Assembly: GCA_900472675.1 (NCBI GenBank)
Contig: UCJA01000001.1
Coordinates: forward strand, 124,001-188,000
DNA from: Hyphomicrobiales bacterium
Lineage (GTDB): Bacteria; Pseudomonadota; Alphaproteobacteria; Rhizobiales; Rhizobiaceae
Length of the DNA stretch: 64,000 bases
Direction of reading: 5' to 3'
Shown here: in pieces, positions 56,730 to 64,000 of the stretch
Position numbering within the stretch: the stretch's first letter is position 1
How the letters are laid out: each line of letters opens with the position of its first letter
The notes under the pieces: generated by a model
What the model saw: only the letters and a program-made list of their open reading frames with translations
Databases searched by the model: none
Told to the model about the DNA's origin: nothing
Program-made: the position numbers and the translations under genes

Positions 56730-57896
56730 ATGAGGATCCTGCACGTCATTGCGCATGTCGATCCCAGGGCGGGCGGGCCGGTGGAGGGGCTGCGGCTGAG
56801 CGCGCATGCGCTTTCCGGCATGGGCCACGAGACGGAGGTGGCGAGCCTCGACGATCCGCAGGCGGCCTATCTGGGCCATTTGCCGTTTGCCGTGCAGGGC
56901 TGCGGCCCGGGATTTGGCCGCTATGGCTACACACCGGCTCTCGCGCGCTGGATTGCGGCGAACGGGCATCGTTTCGATGCGGCTGTGGTGCACGGGCTGT
57001 GGAACCATGCCTCGATCGGCGGATGGCAGGGGTTGCGCCGCGCGAGGCTTCCCTATCTCGCTTTCGTCCATGGCATGATGGATCCCTGGTTCAGCCGGGA
57101 TAACCCGGCCAAGCACTGGGCCAAGCAGGCGTTCTGGCTTCTCTGTCAGGGCAGGGTGCTGCGGGACGCGCAGGCGGTGCTGTTCACCTCAGAGGAAGAG
57201 CAGCGTCTCGCCCGCGGCGCCTTCTGGGGCTACGACTATGCGGAGAGGGTGATCGCCTATGGGACTGCCGGTCCGTCGGAGGATGCGGAGGGGGAAAGGG
57301 CGGCGTTTCGGGCGTTGGTGCCGAAGGTCGACGGCCGGCGCTTCCTGCTGTTCCTCGGGCGGATCCATCCTAAGAAGGGATGCGACCTGCTGGTTCATGC
57401 GTTCGTCGGGCTGGCCGAGCAGCATCCGGACGTCGATCTGGTGATGGCAGGGCCGGACCAGACGGGCATGCAGGCGGGGCTTATGGCGCTTGCGCAATGG
57501 GCAGGGATCAGCCACCGCATCCACTGGACGGGCATGCTGTCGGGTCCGGTCAAATGGGGCGCCTTCCGGTCGGCGGAAGCCTTCGTGCTGCCCTCCCACC
57601 AGGAGAACTTCGGGATCGCGGTGGCGGAGGCGATGGCCTGCGCAACGCCGGTTCTGATCACCGACAAGGTCAACATCTGGCGCGAGGTGGAAGCGAGCGG
57701 CGGCGGGATCGTGCGCCCCGATACGCTGGCCGGCGTGACCAGCCTATTGTCTGCCTGGCTAGCGCTTCCCGAGCACAGCCGCTGGGCCATGCGGGACGCG
57801 GCGCGTGCCGGCTTCGAGCGCCACTTCCAGGCGGATGCGGCGGCGCGCGAAATGGCCGAGGCCTTGCGCTTTGCTGCCGGACAGGAGCCTGCATGA
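56730..57896 (+). CDS. Glycosyltransferase GT4
   Basis: A 388-residue GT-B transferase. ILHVIAHVDPRAGGPVEGLR, VVHGLWNHASIGGWQGLRRA, AFVHGMMDPWFSRDN, then FLLFLGRIHPKKGCDLLVHA and HQENFGIAVAEAMACATPVL. The HGLWN and HGMMDPW phrases are shared with transferases of rhizobial exopolysaccharide loci. Its stop overlaps the acetyltransferase start by 4 bases, so the two are coupled. Sugar specificity unknown. Confidence 0.85.
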   Translation: MRILHVIAHVDPRAGGPVEGLRLSAHALSGMGHETEVASLDDPQAAYLGHLPFAVQGCGPGFGRYGYTPALARWIAANGHRFDAAVVHGLWNHASIGGWQGLRRARLPYLAFVHGMMDPWFSRDNPAKHWAKQAFWLLCQGRVLRDAQAVLFTSEEEQRLARGAFWGYDYAERVIAYGTAGPSEDAEGERAAFRALVPKVDGRRFLLFLGRIHPKKGCDLLVHAFVGLAEQHPDVDLVMAGPDQTGMQAGLMALAQWAGISHRIHWTGMLSGPVKWGAFRSAEAFVLPSHQENFGIAVAEAMACATPVLITDKVNIWREVEASGGGIVRPDTLAGVTSLLSAWLALPEHSRWAMRDAARAGFERHFQADAAAREMAEALRFAAGQEPA

Positions 57897-58474
57897 CGCC
57901 ACTCGATGCCCGTTTGTACCGGTCGCTGCAGGGAGGCCCGAGCTTCAGCCTGCGTCACCGGGCTCTAAGGTTCGCATGGAGCCTTGCCTGGATGCTTCTG
58001 GCGCGGTGGACGCCGGTGCCGCTGCATGGCTGGCGCGGATTTCTGCTGCGATGCTTCGGTGCCGATATCCATCCGACCGCCCGGATTTATCCGAGTGCCC
58101 GGATCTGGTACCCGCCGAACCTCAAGATGGGGGAGCAGGCGTGCCTCGGGCCGCAGGTGAACTGCTATTGCATGGACCGGATCGAGCTTGCGGGCTTTGC
58201 GATCGTGTCGCAGGGGACCATGCTGTGTGGCGGCAGCCATGCCGTCGACGACCCGTTTTTCCAGCTGGTCACCCGGCCGATCCTGATCGGCCGCCATGCC
58301 TGGATTGCTGCCGAGGCCTTTGTCGGGCCGGGCGTGGCAATTGGAGACTGGGCCGTGCTCGGTGCCCGTGCCGTGACCGTCCGCGATCTCGCCCCCTCCA
58401 CCATCTATGCCGGAAACCCGGCCAGAGCCCTGCGGACCCGAAAGCACGACGGAGCTGCAGCAAGCCCGGCCTGA
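57893..58474 (+). CDS. WcaF-like hexapeptide acetyltransferase
   Basis: A 193-residue left-handed beta-helix acyltransferase. LLRCFGADIHPTARIYPSAR, IWYPPNLKMGEQACLGPQVN, CYCMDRIELAGFAIVSQGTM, then LIGRHAWIAAEAFVGPGVAI and VLGARAVTVRDLAPSTIYAG. These are the hexapeptide turns and closing NPAR of the colanic acid WcaF family. It would O-acetylate one sugar of the repeat unit. It ends the operon. An acetylated polymer is the type of substrate that SGNH esterases remove. Confidence 0.85.
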   Translation: MTPLDARLYRSLQGGPSFSLRHRALRFAWSLAWMLLARWTPVPLHGWRGFLLRCFGADIHPTARIYPSARIWYPPNLKMGEQACLGPQVNCYCMDRIELAGFAIVSQGTMLCGGSHAVDDPFFQLVTRPILIGRHAWIAAEAFVGPGVAIGDWAVLGARAVTVRDLAPSTIYAGNPARALRTRKHDGAAASPA

Positions 58475-58569
58475 AGGAAACCTCCGGCGGCGGCAGACAG
58501 GCGCGCAGCGTGCCGAGACCGTTTCGTCTCGCGTTCCACACCTCGCTTAAGACCTCCCGGCCGCTCCCT

Positions 58570-59781
58570 TTACCCCCAGCCCAACGCCGTCATCTTGGCG
58601 CCGATGGTTGCCGCGTCGACCGCATAGCCGGCGTCGTTGTGATGGATGGCATCCGACAGATAGGCCGGGTTGGGATAGCCGCCTGCTGCCGTGCAGATCG
58701 GCGTATAGAGATCGCAGATCAGCGACCCCCACTGCGAAGCAGCGAGCTGAGCGTTCACGTACTGGGCCGCCGCGACATAAGGGGCGGACCAAGCCGTCGA
58801 TGTCACGTTGTTGCAGATGATCGTCCTTGAGCCGGACTTGCGGATGGCCATGACCTGCGCCAGGCGCGATAGAACCGCCGCCGCCCAGGTCGGCCCGTCG
58901 GCGCCGGCGTCGTTCTCCGGACCCCAGATGATCATGTCGCAACTCTTTGCCCTCGGGTCGGCAAGGATCCGGTCGACGAAGGAGTAGTTGCCCACGCCGT
59001 ACGCCTGGCCGCCAAGGCCGAGGTTGCAGATCGCACGGCCGGGCTTCAGGCCGCGCAGCTGGGACACCACGTCGTTTCCGGTGGTGGCGCCCGAGCCTTC
59101 GACCAGGCTGTGACCGAAAAAGAGCGTTGCCTTTGGCGCGAGGGAATGGACCGGATCGGATCCGGGCGACAGGAGCTCCACATAGCCCTGGTTCATTGCC
59201 ACCGTATCGGCCGGGACGGCCGCCAGGTAGAAGCGGATCTCGCAGGCCTGGTCGAAGTCGATCAGCCGGGTCTCCTGCGTCGGGGATGCGCTGTAGGTGA
59301 CGAAGGCCACGGCCGTCGAGCGCACACGCGCGTTCATGCTCGCCAGGCCGGACAACTTGGCTGCATAGTTGGAGTAGCTACCCTCCAAAATGACACCCGT
59401 GAGGCTGTTGAAGGTATTGATCGAGTCCATGAAGCCGAACTTGCGGTCAGCGCTGAAGGTCAGTTCCGACCGCCAGTTGAAGAACTGCAGCGAGGCACCG
59501 ACGAAGGCTTGTGCGATGACCACTTCGGTCGCGCCTTGGGCGACGGTGACCTTGAGGTTGTGTCCGCCGGTGCTTGTTCCAAACTTGTTGAGGTGCCCGC
59601 CGATCCGCAGCACGGCGTTCGGCGTGATGCCGCCGGCCGGCACCGGGCAGACGAAGGCGGGGTAGAAAACCGATACGCCACCGCCGCGCATGGGGCCGCT
59701 CTCGGTTGCCACCATCAGCGATTTGACGCGTGCGCCGCGGGCATCGGTGAAGAGGCGCGTTTCCGTTGCTCCGGGCATCAC
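58570..59781 (-). CDS. SGNH/GDSL hydrolase next to the polysaccharide operon
   Basis: A 403-residue protein without a clear signal peptide. The N-terminal 190 residues are beta-rich. The C-terminal 200 residues are an SGNH hydrolase: LFFGHSLVEGSG (nucleophile Ser), LGLGGQAYG (oxyanion Gly), IIWGPENDAG (the Asn block) and LSDAIHHNDAGY (Asp-x-x-His). It would remove acyl groups from carbohydrate, and it lies convergent to the WcaF-like gene. Domain order, with a beta-rich front, resembles some tail spikes. It is the third gene of a leftward operon with two tiny proteins. Whether it is exported is not evident. Confidence 0.8.
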   Translation of the reverse strand: MMPGATETRLFTDARGARVKSLMVATESGPMRGGGVSVFYPAFVCPVPAGGITPNAVLRIGGHLNKFGTSTGGHNLKVTVAQGATEVVIAQAFVGASLQFFNWRSELTFSADRKFGFMDSINTFNSLTGVILEGSYSNYAAKLSGLASMNARVRSTAVAFVTYSASPTQETRLIDFDQACEIRFYLAAVPADTVAMNQGYVELLSPGSDPVHSLAPKATLFFGHSLVEGSGATTGNDVVSQLRGLKPGRAICNLGLGGQAYGVGNYSFVDRILADPRAKSCDMIIWGPENDAGADGPTWAAAVLSRLAQVMAIRKSGSRTIICNNVTSTAWSAPYVAAAQYVNAQLAASQWGSLICDLYTPICTAAGGYPNPAYLSDAIHHNDAGYAVDAATIGAKMTALGWG

Positions 59782-59924
59782 AGGGCCTCCAGCAGGTAGG
59801 CACCATCAAGGTCGGTCAGAAGGGCGCCGTCTGCATCGGCAAGGAAGGCGAAGCCTGGAGGCGGGACGAGAGCGTAGCCGCCCGCGATGATCCGGCACCA
59901 GAGCGAGAGGTTGAAGCCGATCAT
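59778..59924 (-). CDS. Small protein, 48 aa, ahead of the SGNH hydrolase
   Basis: AAGGAG lies before the ATG at 59924. MIGFNLSLWCRIIAGGYALV is hydrophobic at the start, and the end (LADADGALLTDLDGAYLLEAL as two DADG/DLDG turns) is a short repeated acidic hairpin. Proteins with such D-x-DGAYL endings are common near phage tail genes. It overlaps the hydrolase start by 4 bases and the gene before it by 3. Function unknown. Confidence 0.55.
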   Translation of the reverse strand: MIGFNLSLWCRIIAGGYALVPPPGFAFLADADGALLTDLDGAYLLEAL

Positions 59925-60088
59925 GCCGTTTCTCCTTCGCCGTACATGTCTGCGCGGGCAGGGCGGCAGCGCCTGTCGCACGCCGTACCGGGGGCGTCGC
60001 CCCGGACATGGGCCGTGACATCCCTTGCCCGGTCCGCTTCGCCCGATCCTTCCTGCCTGCGCATGCGCCGTACCTGATCACTGGTCAT
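59921..60088 (-). CDS. Small basic protein, 55 aa, heading the leftward operon
   Basis: A good ribosome site AAAGGAG precedes the ATG at 60088 by six bases, and the TGA overlaps the start of the 48-residue gene (ATGA). The product MTSDQVRRMRRQEGSGEADR, with later CDRRCRPARADMYGEGE, is short, charged and without a fold I recognise. The arrangement of three coupled leftward genes supports it. It may mainly serve translational coupling. Confidence 0.45.
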   Translation of the reverse strand: MTSDQVRRMRRQEGSGEADRARDVTAHVRGDAPGTACDRRCRPARADMYGEGETA

Positions 60089-60330
60089 CCGCGTCTCCTT
60101 TGCGTCCTGGCATGGGGGCCGGCGGCCTCGTCATGCGAAACCCAAGTCTAGGCGCGCCGCGGCGGGCGGGGACGCGCGGGGACGATATTTTTGCGCCGGG
60201 CGCCATCCTCCGGCACGGTTGAATCCTGCTAGAAAGGCGGGTGCCAATCGTCTAGGACAAGTTGCGGCCTCCCGTTGCTGCCGGTGAGTGCCACGCATGA
60301 TTTTCCGCGGCAATGGAAGATGGATCCGAC

Positions 60331-60933
60331 ATGCGAGTCCTGGTTCTGTTTGCGCATCCGGCGCAGCGGAAAACGAGCATCAACCTTGCCATGGCCGACG
60401 CGGCGCGCCGGATGGACGGGGTGACTTTCGTCGATCTTTATGCGGACTATCCGCGCTTCTCGATCGACATCGACCGGGAGCAGGAAAGACTGCTCGCGCA
60501 TGACCTGATCGTCTTTCAGTTCCCGGTGTTCTGGTACGCGACGCCGGCGCTCTTGAAGCAGTGGCAGGACCTGGTTCTCGAATACGGATTTGCCTATGGA
60601 CCCGGGAGCAAGAAGCTGGCCGGCAAACGGCTTCTGGCCAGCATCACCACGGGCGGCAGCGAAAGGGACTATGCGGTGGGTGGCGGAAACAACCACCCGA
60701 TCGAGCAGTTTCTGCTGCCGCTGCGGCAGACCGCGTTTCTCTGCGGCATGGAATTCCTGCCGCCCTTCGTGCTCCATTCGGCAAACCATATCGAAACCGC
60801 CGCGTCGCAGGCACACATCGAAGCCTATGCGAACCTGCTCGCGGCCCTGCGCGACGACGTGTTCGACCTCGATAGTGCGCAGCAGTCGTCCATGCTGACC
60901 CGGGACGATGTCGCCCGGCTGACAAGGAGATAG
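60331..60933 (+). CDS. KefF/KefG-like NAD(P)H oxidoreductase
   Basis: A 200-residue flavodoxin-fold quinone reductase. VLVLFAHPAQRKTSINLAMA binds flavin phosphate; HDLIVFQFPVFWYATPALLK is the flavin-side motif; ITTGGSERDYAVGGGN and QTAFLCGMEFLPPFVLHSAN follow in KefF-type order. KefF and KefG proteins bind and activate the Kef antiporters under electrophile stress. The gene ends 3 bases before the antiporter gene, a strong functional tie. The ATG at 60331 fits family length; 60313 is possible. Confidence 0.85.
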   Translation: MRVLVLFAHPAQRKTSINLAMADAARRMDGVTFVDLYADYPRFSIDIDREQERLLAHDLIVFQFPVFWYATPALLKQWQDLVLEYGFAYGPGSKKLAGKRLLASITTGGSERDYAVGGGNNHPIEQFLLPLRQTAFLCGMEFLPPFVLHSANHIETAASQAHIEAYANLLAALRDDVFDLDSAQQSSMLTRDDVARLTRR

Positions 60934-60936
60934 GCC

Positions 60937-62844
60937 GTGGACGGATTGGCTTTCTATGCATTCGCCTATCTCGCAGCCGCGGTTCTTGCGGTCATCGTGT
61001 CGCAGCGCCTGGGGCTCGGCTCCGTCGTCGGTTATATCGCCGCAGGCGTGCTGATCGGGCCGGTACTGCAGATTTCGGGCGCGGCGGGCTCCGGCTATCT
61101 GGAGCAGTTTTCCGAGTTCGGCATCGTCATGATGCTCTTCCTGATCGGGCTCGAGATCGACCCCCAGATGGTGTGGCGGCTGCGGGCAAAGCTGGTCGGG
61201 CTCGGGGGGCTGCAGGTCGTCCTCACCGTCGGACTGGTGACGGCGATCGGGATTTTCCTCGGGTTCGCCTGGCAGCAGAGCCTGCTGTTCGGGTTTGTCG
61301 GAGCGCTGTCGTCGACGGCAATCGTGCTGCAGACGCTTGAGGAAAAGGGGCTGCTGGAATCGGACGGCGGGCGGGCTTCGTTTGCGGTTCTGCTGTTCCA
61401 GGATCTCGCGGTCATCCCCATGCTGGCGCTCATCCCGCTGATCGCCGGCGGTGCCGAGGGGGCAGCGGCCGGCGGACACGGTGCTGCCCACGGCGCCGGC
61501 CTCCTGCAGGGACTGCCGGGCTGGGCCTCGGCCATCCTCACGCTTGCGGCGGTCGGTGTCGTGGTGGCGGGCGGGCATTTCCTGTCGCGGCCGATCTTCC
61601 GGATGATCGCGCTGATGGGGCTGCGGGAGGTGTTTACCGCGGCCGCGCTGCTGGTGGTCGTGGCGATCGCCCTGCTGATGTCGGCGGTCGGCCTGTCTCC
61701 TGCGCTCGGTGCCTTCCTCGCCGGCGTCGTGCTTGCCAACAGCGAGTTCAAGCACGAGCTGCAAAACGACATCGAACCCTTCAAAGGGCTGCTTCTCGGC
61801 CTGTTCTTCATGACCATCGGCGCCAAGATCGACCCGGCGATCCTGCGAGACAACTGGCTGATCGTTCTCGCCGCCACCCTTGCGCTCGTGGTGCTGAAGG
61901 CCGCGGTGCTTGTGCCGCTCGCCTGGATCTTCAAGGTGCGGGCAACGGCCGGCTGGCTATTTGCGCTCGGGCTGGCGCAGGCGGGCGAGTTCGGCTTCGT
62001 GCTTTTGTCGATCGGCCGCGACAGGGCGCTGCTGAGCGACGGCACGGTCTCCGTCGCCATCCTCGTGATCACTGCCGGGATGATCCTCACGCCCGCACTC
62101 TTTGCCCTCTACGACCGCATTGCGGTGCTGATCGACAGCCGCGGGCAGACACGTGCCGATGCGGATGAGCCTGAGGAAGGCACGATCATCATTGCCGGGG
62201 TCGGCCGGTTCGGACAGATCGTCAACCGCATGCTGCTTGCCAACGGGCACAGGCCCGTGATCCTCGATTACCGGGCGGATGTGGTCGACGATGTGCGCAA
62301 ATTCGGCGTCACATCCTTCTTCGGCGACGCCAGCCGGCCGGATCTGCTTGCGTCAGCAGGGCTTGCCAAGGCGCATCTTCTGGTGGTCGCCATCGACGAC
62401 CGCGACCGCGCGGCCGAGATCGTCGCCCATGCGCGCCGCAGCAATCCCGACATCCGGATCATCGCCCGGGCCTATGACCGCCTTCACTATTACGCTCTCG
62501 TCGAAGCGGGAGCGGACCATGTGGTGCGGGAATTGTTCGGAAGCTCGGTGGAGGTGGGCGGGCTAGCCCTTCGGGCTCTCGGCATGCACCCTTACGAGGT
62601 GGAGAAGCGCAAGACGGTGTTTACCGACGAGGACGTGGCGGGGCTTGCCCGCCTGGCGCCGTTGATCGACCGCGAGATACGGGCGCCGAACAACGCCCAG
62701 TATGTCGCCGGCTTCCGGGAAATCTCGAAGGTCATCGAAGATGCCATGCGCGGCGAGCGCGGCGCCTATGACGACCGCGTGCGGCGCGGTTGGAGCCCGC
62801 CCTCGTCTGGCGAAAGCCATGTCCCGCACAAGACAGATAGCTAA
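60937..62844 (+). CDS. KefC/KefB-like K+/H+ antiporter
   Basis: A 635-residue monovalent cation:proton antiporter-2. About 12 membrane helices: SQRLGLGSVVGYIAAGVLIG, FGIVMMLFLIGLEIDP, GALSSTAIVLQTLEEKG, then ALGAFLAGVVLANSEFKHEL. After a linker comes the TrkA-N/RCK domain with IIIAGVGRFGQIVNRMLLA near residue 421 and YALVEAGADHVVRELFGSSV. Kef systems release K+ when glutathione adducts form, acidifying the cytoplasm to protect against electrophiles. The GTG start follows AAGGAG and the KefF-like gene by 3 bases. Confidence 0.9.
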   Translation: MDGLAFYAFAYLAAAVLAVIVSQRLGLGSVVGYIAAGVLIGPVLQISGAAGSGYLEQFSEFGIVMMLFLIGLEIDPQMVWRLRAKLVGLGGLQVVLTVGLVTAIGIFLGFAWQQSLLFGFVGALSSTAIVLQTLEEKGLLESDGGRASFAVLLFQDLAVIPMLALIPLIAGGAEGAAAGGHGAAHGAGLLQGLPGWASAILTLAAVGVVVAGGHFLSRPIFRMIALMGLREVFTAAALLVVVAIALLMSAVGLSPALGAFLAGVVLANSEFKHELQNDIEPFKGLLLGLFFMTIGAKIDPAILRDNWLIVLAATLALVVLKAAVLVPLAWIFKVRATAGWLFALGLAQAGEFGFVLLSIGRDRALLSDGTVSVAILVITAGMILTPALFALYDRIAVLIDSRGQTRADADEPEEGTIIIAGVGRFGQIVNRMLLANGHRPVILDYRADVVDDVRKFGVTSFFGDASRPDLLASAGLAKAHLLVVAIDDRDRAAEIVAHARRSNPDIRIIARAYDRLHYYALVEAGADHVVRELFGSSVEVGGLALRALGMHPYEVEKRKTVFTDEDVAGLARLAPLIDREIRAPNNAQYVAGFREISKVIEDAMRGERGAYDDRVRRGWSPPSSGESHVPHKTDS

Positions 62845-62880
62845 CCGGCGGTTCGAGAGACGGGTGCGGTGCCCAATAGG

Positions 62881-64000
62881 CTATCCGTGGTGCTGCACCA
62901 GGGCAATGTGAGCCGGCGCTTCGCTTACCGCCCCGCCAAGGGCAACGCCGTTCTGGACCAGATGCTCCTTGACCCGCCGATGGATCCAGTCGGCTTCGCC
63001 ACCGTTTTTCACGTCGCAGGCATAGATCGTCCGGTAGGCATACCAGAATCGGCGCAGATGCTCCGCCGACAGGCGCGTCCTGCCGGGGATGAAGGTGCGC
63101 AAGAAGTCGCCCTTGTTCTCGCAGACGTGGCAGGCGCTCATGTAATCGGCCCGACCGAACACATAGACCGGCTTTTCATAGGTGAGCGCTTCGGCGCCAA
63201 CGCCGGAATTGATGACGCAGACGGCAGCCGAAGCCGGGATGATGTCGTGGATATTGCCATCGGTGACGATGATGTCGTCGGCATGATCGCTGAGGTATTT
63301 GGAGATCTCCGGCGACCGGCAGGCCGGGTGGCGTTTGACGACCACGGAAAGGCCCTCCCGCTTGCCGACCGCGATGATGTCGTCGAGCATATCGAAGGGC
63401 GTCGTGAAGGCGAGGCTCTGGACCGCATCGCCGACCACCTGCAGGGGCGCGAAGATGAACCGCTCCGGCAGCGCTTCGGAAAGCTCCTTCTGCAGATATT
63501 TGGATTGCCGGCTGCTGACGAGGAATGCGCGGTCCTCTTCGAAGAACCGGTTGGCGGTCTCCTGGTCGACAGCTGCAATCTGCGGATCGTCCGGGCTCAT
63601 CCTGGAAAAGCGTGACCATCCCGCGTAGCCGTGATCGTCGAAGCTGAACAGCGAGCGGCGGTCCGTTTCCTTGAACTGCAGACCGCGGCCGCTATCGGAA
63701 ATGGTGTGGTAGGAGAAGAACGGCAGGTCGAAATCCAGCGTGCCGTGGGTGCGGATGCGGGCCTTGACGAGATAGGGGACGTCCTCTGCCTCCAGCGCGG
63801 CCACAATCTCCTTGACGCAGCGGCGGATGTCGGCCCGGAAGCCGGGGTAATCGATCGTGTTGGAGCGAAGCGCTGCGGCCGGCACGACCACGATTGCCTT
63901 GCCCTCGCGGGCAAAAGCTTTTTGCCTTCCGCAGCGGACCAGGACGTCGCGTCGCGCCTCGTCGATCACGTGGAGGATCGGCTGCAGATCCTTGATCAGC
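62881..64000 (-). CDS. Capsule polysaccharide biosynthesis/export-type protein (partial)
   Basis: Leftward gene; the frame remains open from 63969 to the window end (LIKDLQPILHVIDEARR), so the true start lies beyond it. The visible 370 residues have FAPLQVVGDAVQSLAFTTPF, VVVKRHPACRSPEISKYL, IHDIIPASAAVCVINSGVGA and EALTYEKPVYVFGRADYMSA, typical of the capsule synthesis family that includes KpsC and LipB/KpsS (Capsule_synth). KpsC and KpsS add beta-Kdo linkers to lipid for group 2 capsules. One gene alone cannot tell which role applies. It converges with the Kef gene. Confidence 0.7.
   Translation of the reverse strand, partial: LIKDLQPILHVIDEARRDVLVRCGRQKAFAREGKAIVVVPAAALRSNTIDYPGFRADIRRCVKEIVAALEAEDVPYLVKARIRTHGTLDFDLPFFSYHTISDSGRGLQFKETDRRSLFSFDDHGYAGWSRFSRMSPDDPQIAAVDQETANRFFEEDRAFLVSSRQSKYLQKELSEALPERFIFAPLQVVGDAVQSLAFTTPFDMLDDIIAVGKREGLSVVVKRHPACRSPEISKYLSDHADDIIVTDGNIHDIIPASAAVCVINSGVGAEALTYEKPVYVFGRADYMSACHVCENKGDFLRTFIPGRTRLSAEHLRRFWYAYRTIYACDVKNGGEADWIHRRVKEHLVQNGVALGGAVSEAPAHIALVQHHG

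Overview
The window is high-GC alphaproteobacterial DNA, most likely from a member of the Rhizobiaceae (Rhizobium, Ensifer or Agrobacterium group). The call rests on gene families typical of rhizobial prophages (DUF6197, DUF6362, DUF2280, an SU10-like capsid), an ExoY-like sugar transferase, a Kef-type antiporter and a fucose exopolysaccharide cluster. No species can be named from the sequence alone.

Positions 1 to about 45,992 hold most of a prophage; its left end and presumably its integrase lie outside the window. A leftward S24 repressor (1-640) faces a rightward cro-like gene (717). Tightly overlapping early genes follow (907-11084): small unknowns, a RuvC-like resolvase, an MT-A70 methyltransferase, a DnaB-like helicase, a DUF4942 methyltransferase, a DnaA-domain protein, an HNH protein and a DUF6362 protein. 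Next come about 600 bases without a gene but packed with hairpins and ending in a tRNA-Thr(UGU), which looks like a large structured phage RNA. The late genes run from 11849 to 39972: terminase, portal, two HExxH metallopeptidase-like proteins, scaffold, SU10-like capsid, a proteasome-beta/HslV-like protein, head-tail adaptors, a tail hub, internal virion proteins with a murein hydrolase domain, tail fibres (one collagen-like, one with an SGNH esterase), holin, endolysin and overlapping spanins. No tape measure, sheath or tube gene is seen, so a short-tailed phage is most likely. The right arm (40-46 kb) is more AT-rich and carries accessory genes: two glycosyltransferases, small zinc-ribbon proteins, a coiled-coil membrane protein and a HicAB toxin-antitoxin pair. 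It ends at a 45-base tRNA-Thr 3' fragment that marks the attachment site.

From 46 kb the DNA is chromosomal. After DUF2256 and a hypothetical gene comes an exopolysaccharide locus: a leftward ExoY-like initiating transferase, an AT-rich intergenic region with repeats, then a rightward operon of gmd, fcl, a WcaI-like transferase, a Wzx flippase, two transferases, a Wzy-like polymerase, another transferase and a WcaF-like acetyltransferase. The set predicts a fucose-containing, acetylated polymer assembled by the Wzx/Wzy route. A leftward operon of two tiny proteins and an SGNH hydrolase, a KefF/KefC-like pair and the start-less part of a capsule-type gene close the window.

Phage and host converge on surface polysaccharide: the prophage has a tail esterase and two glycosyltransferases and sits 1-2 kb from the host polymer locus.
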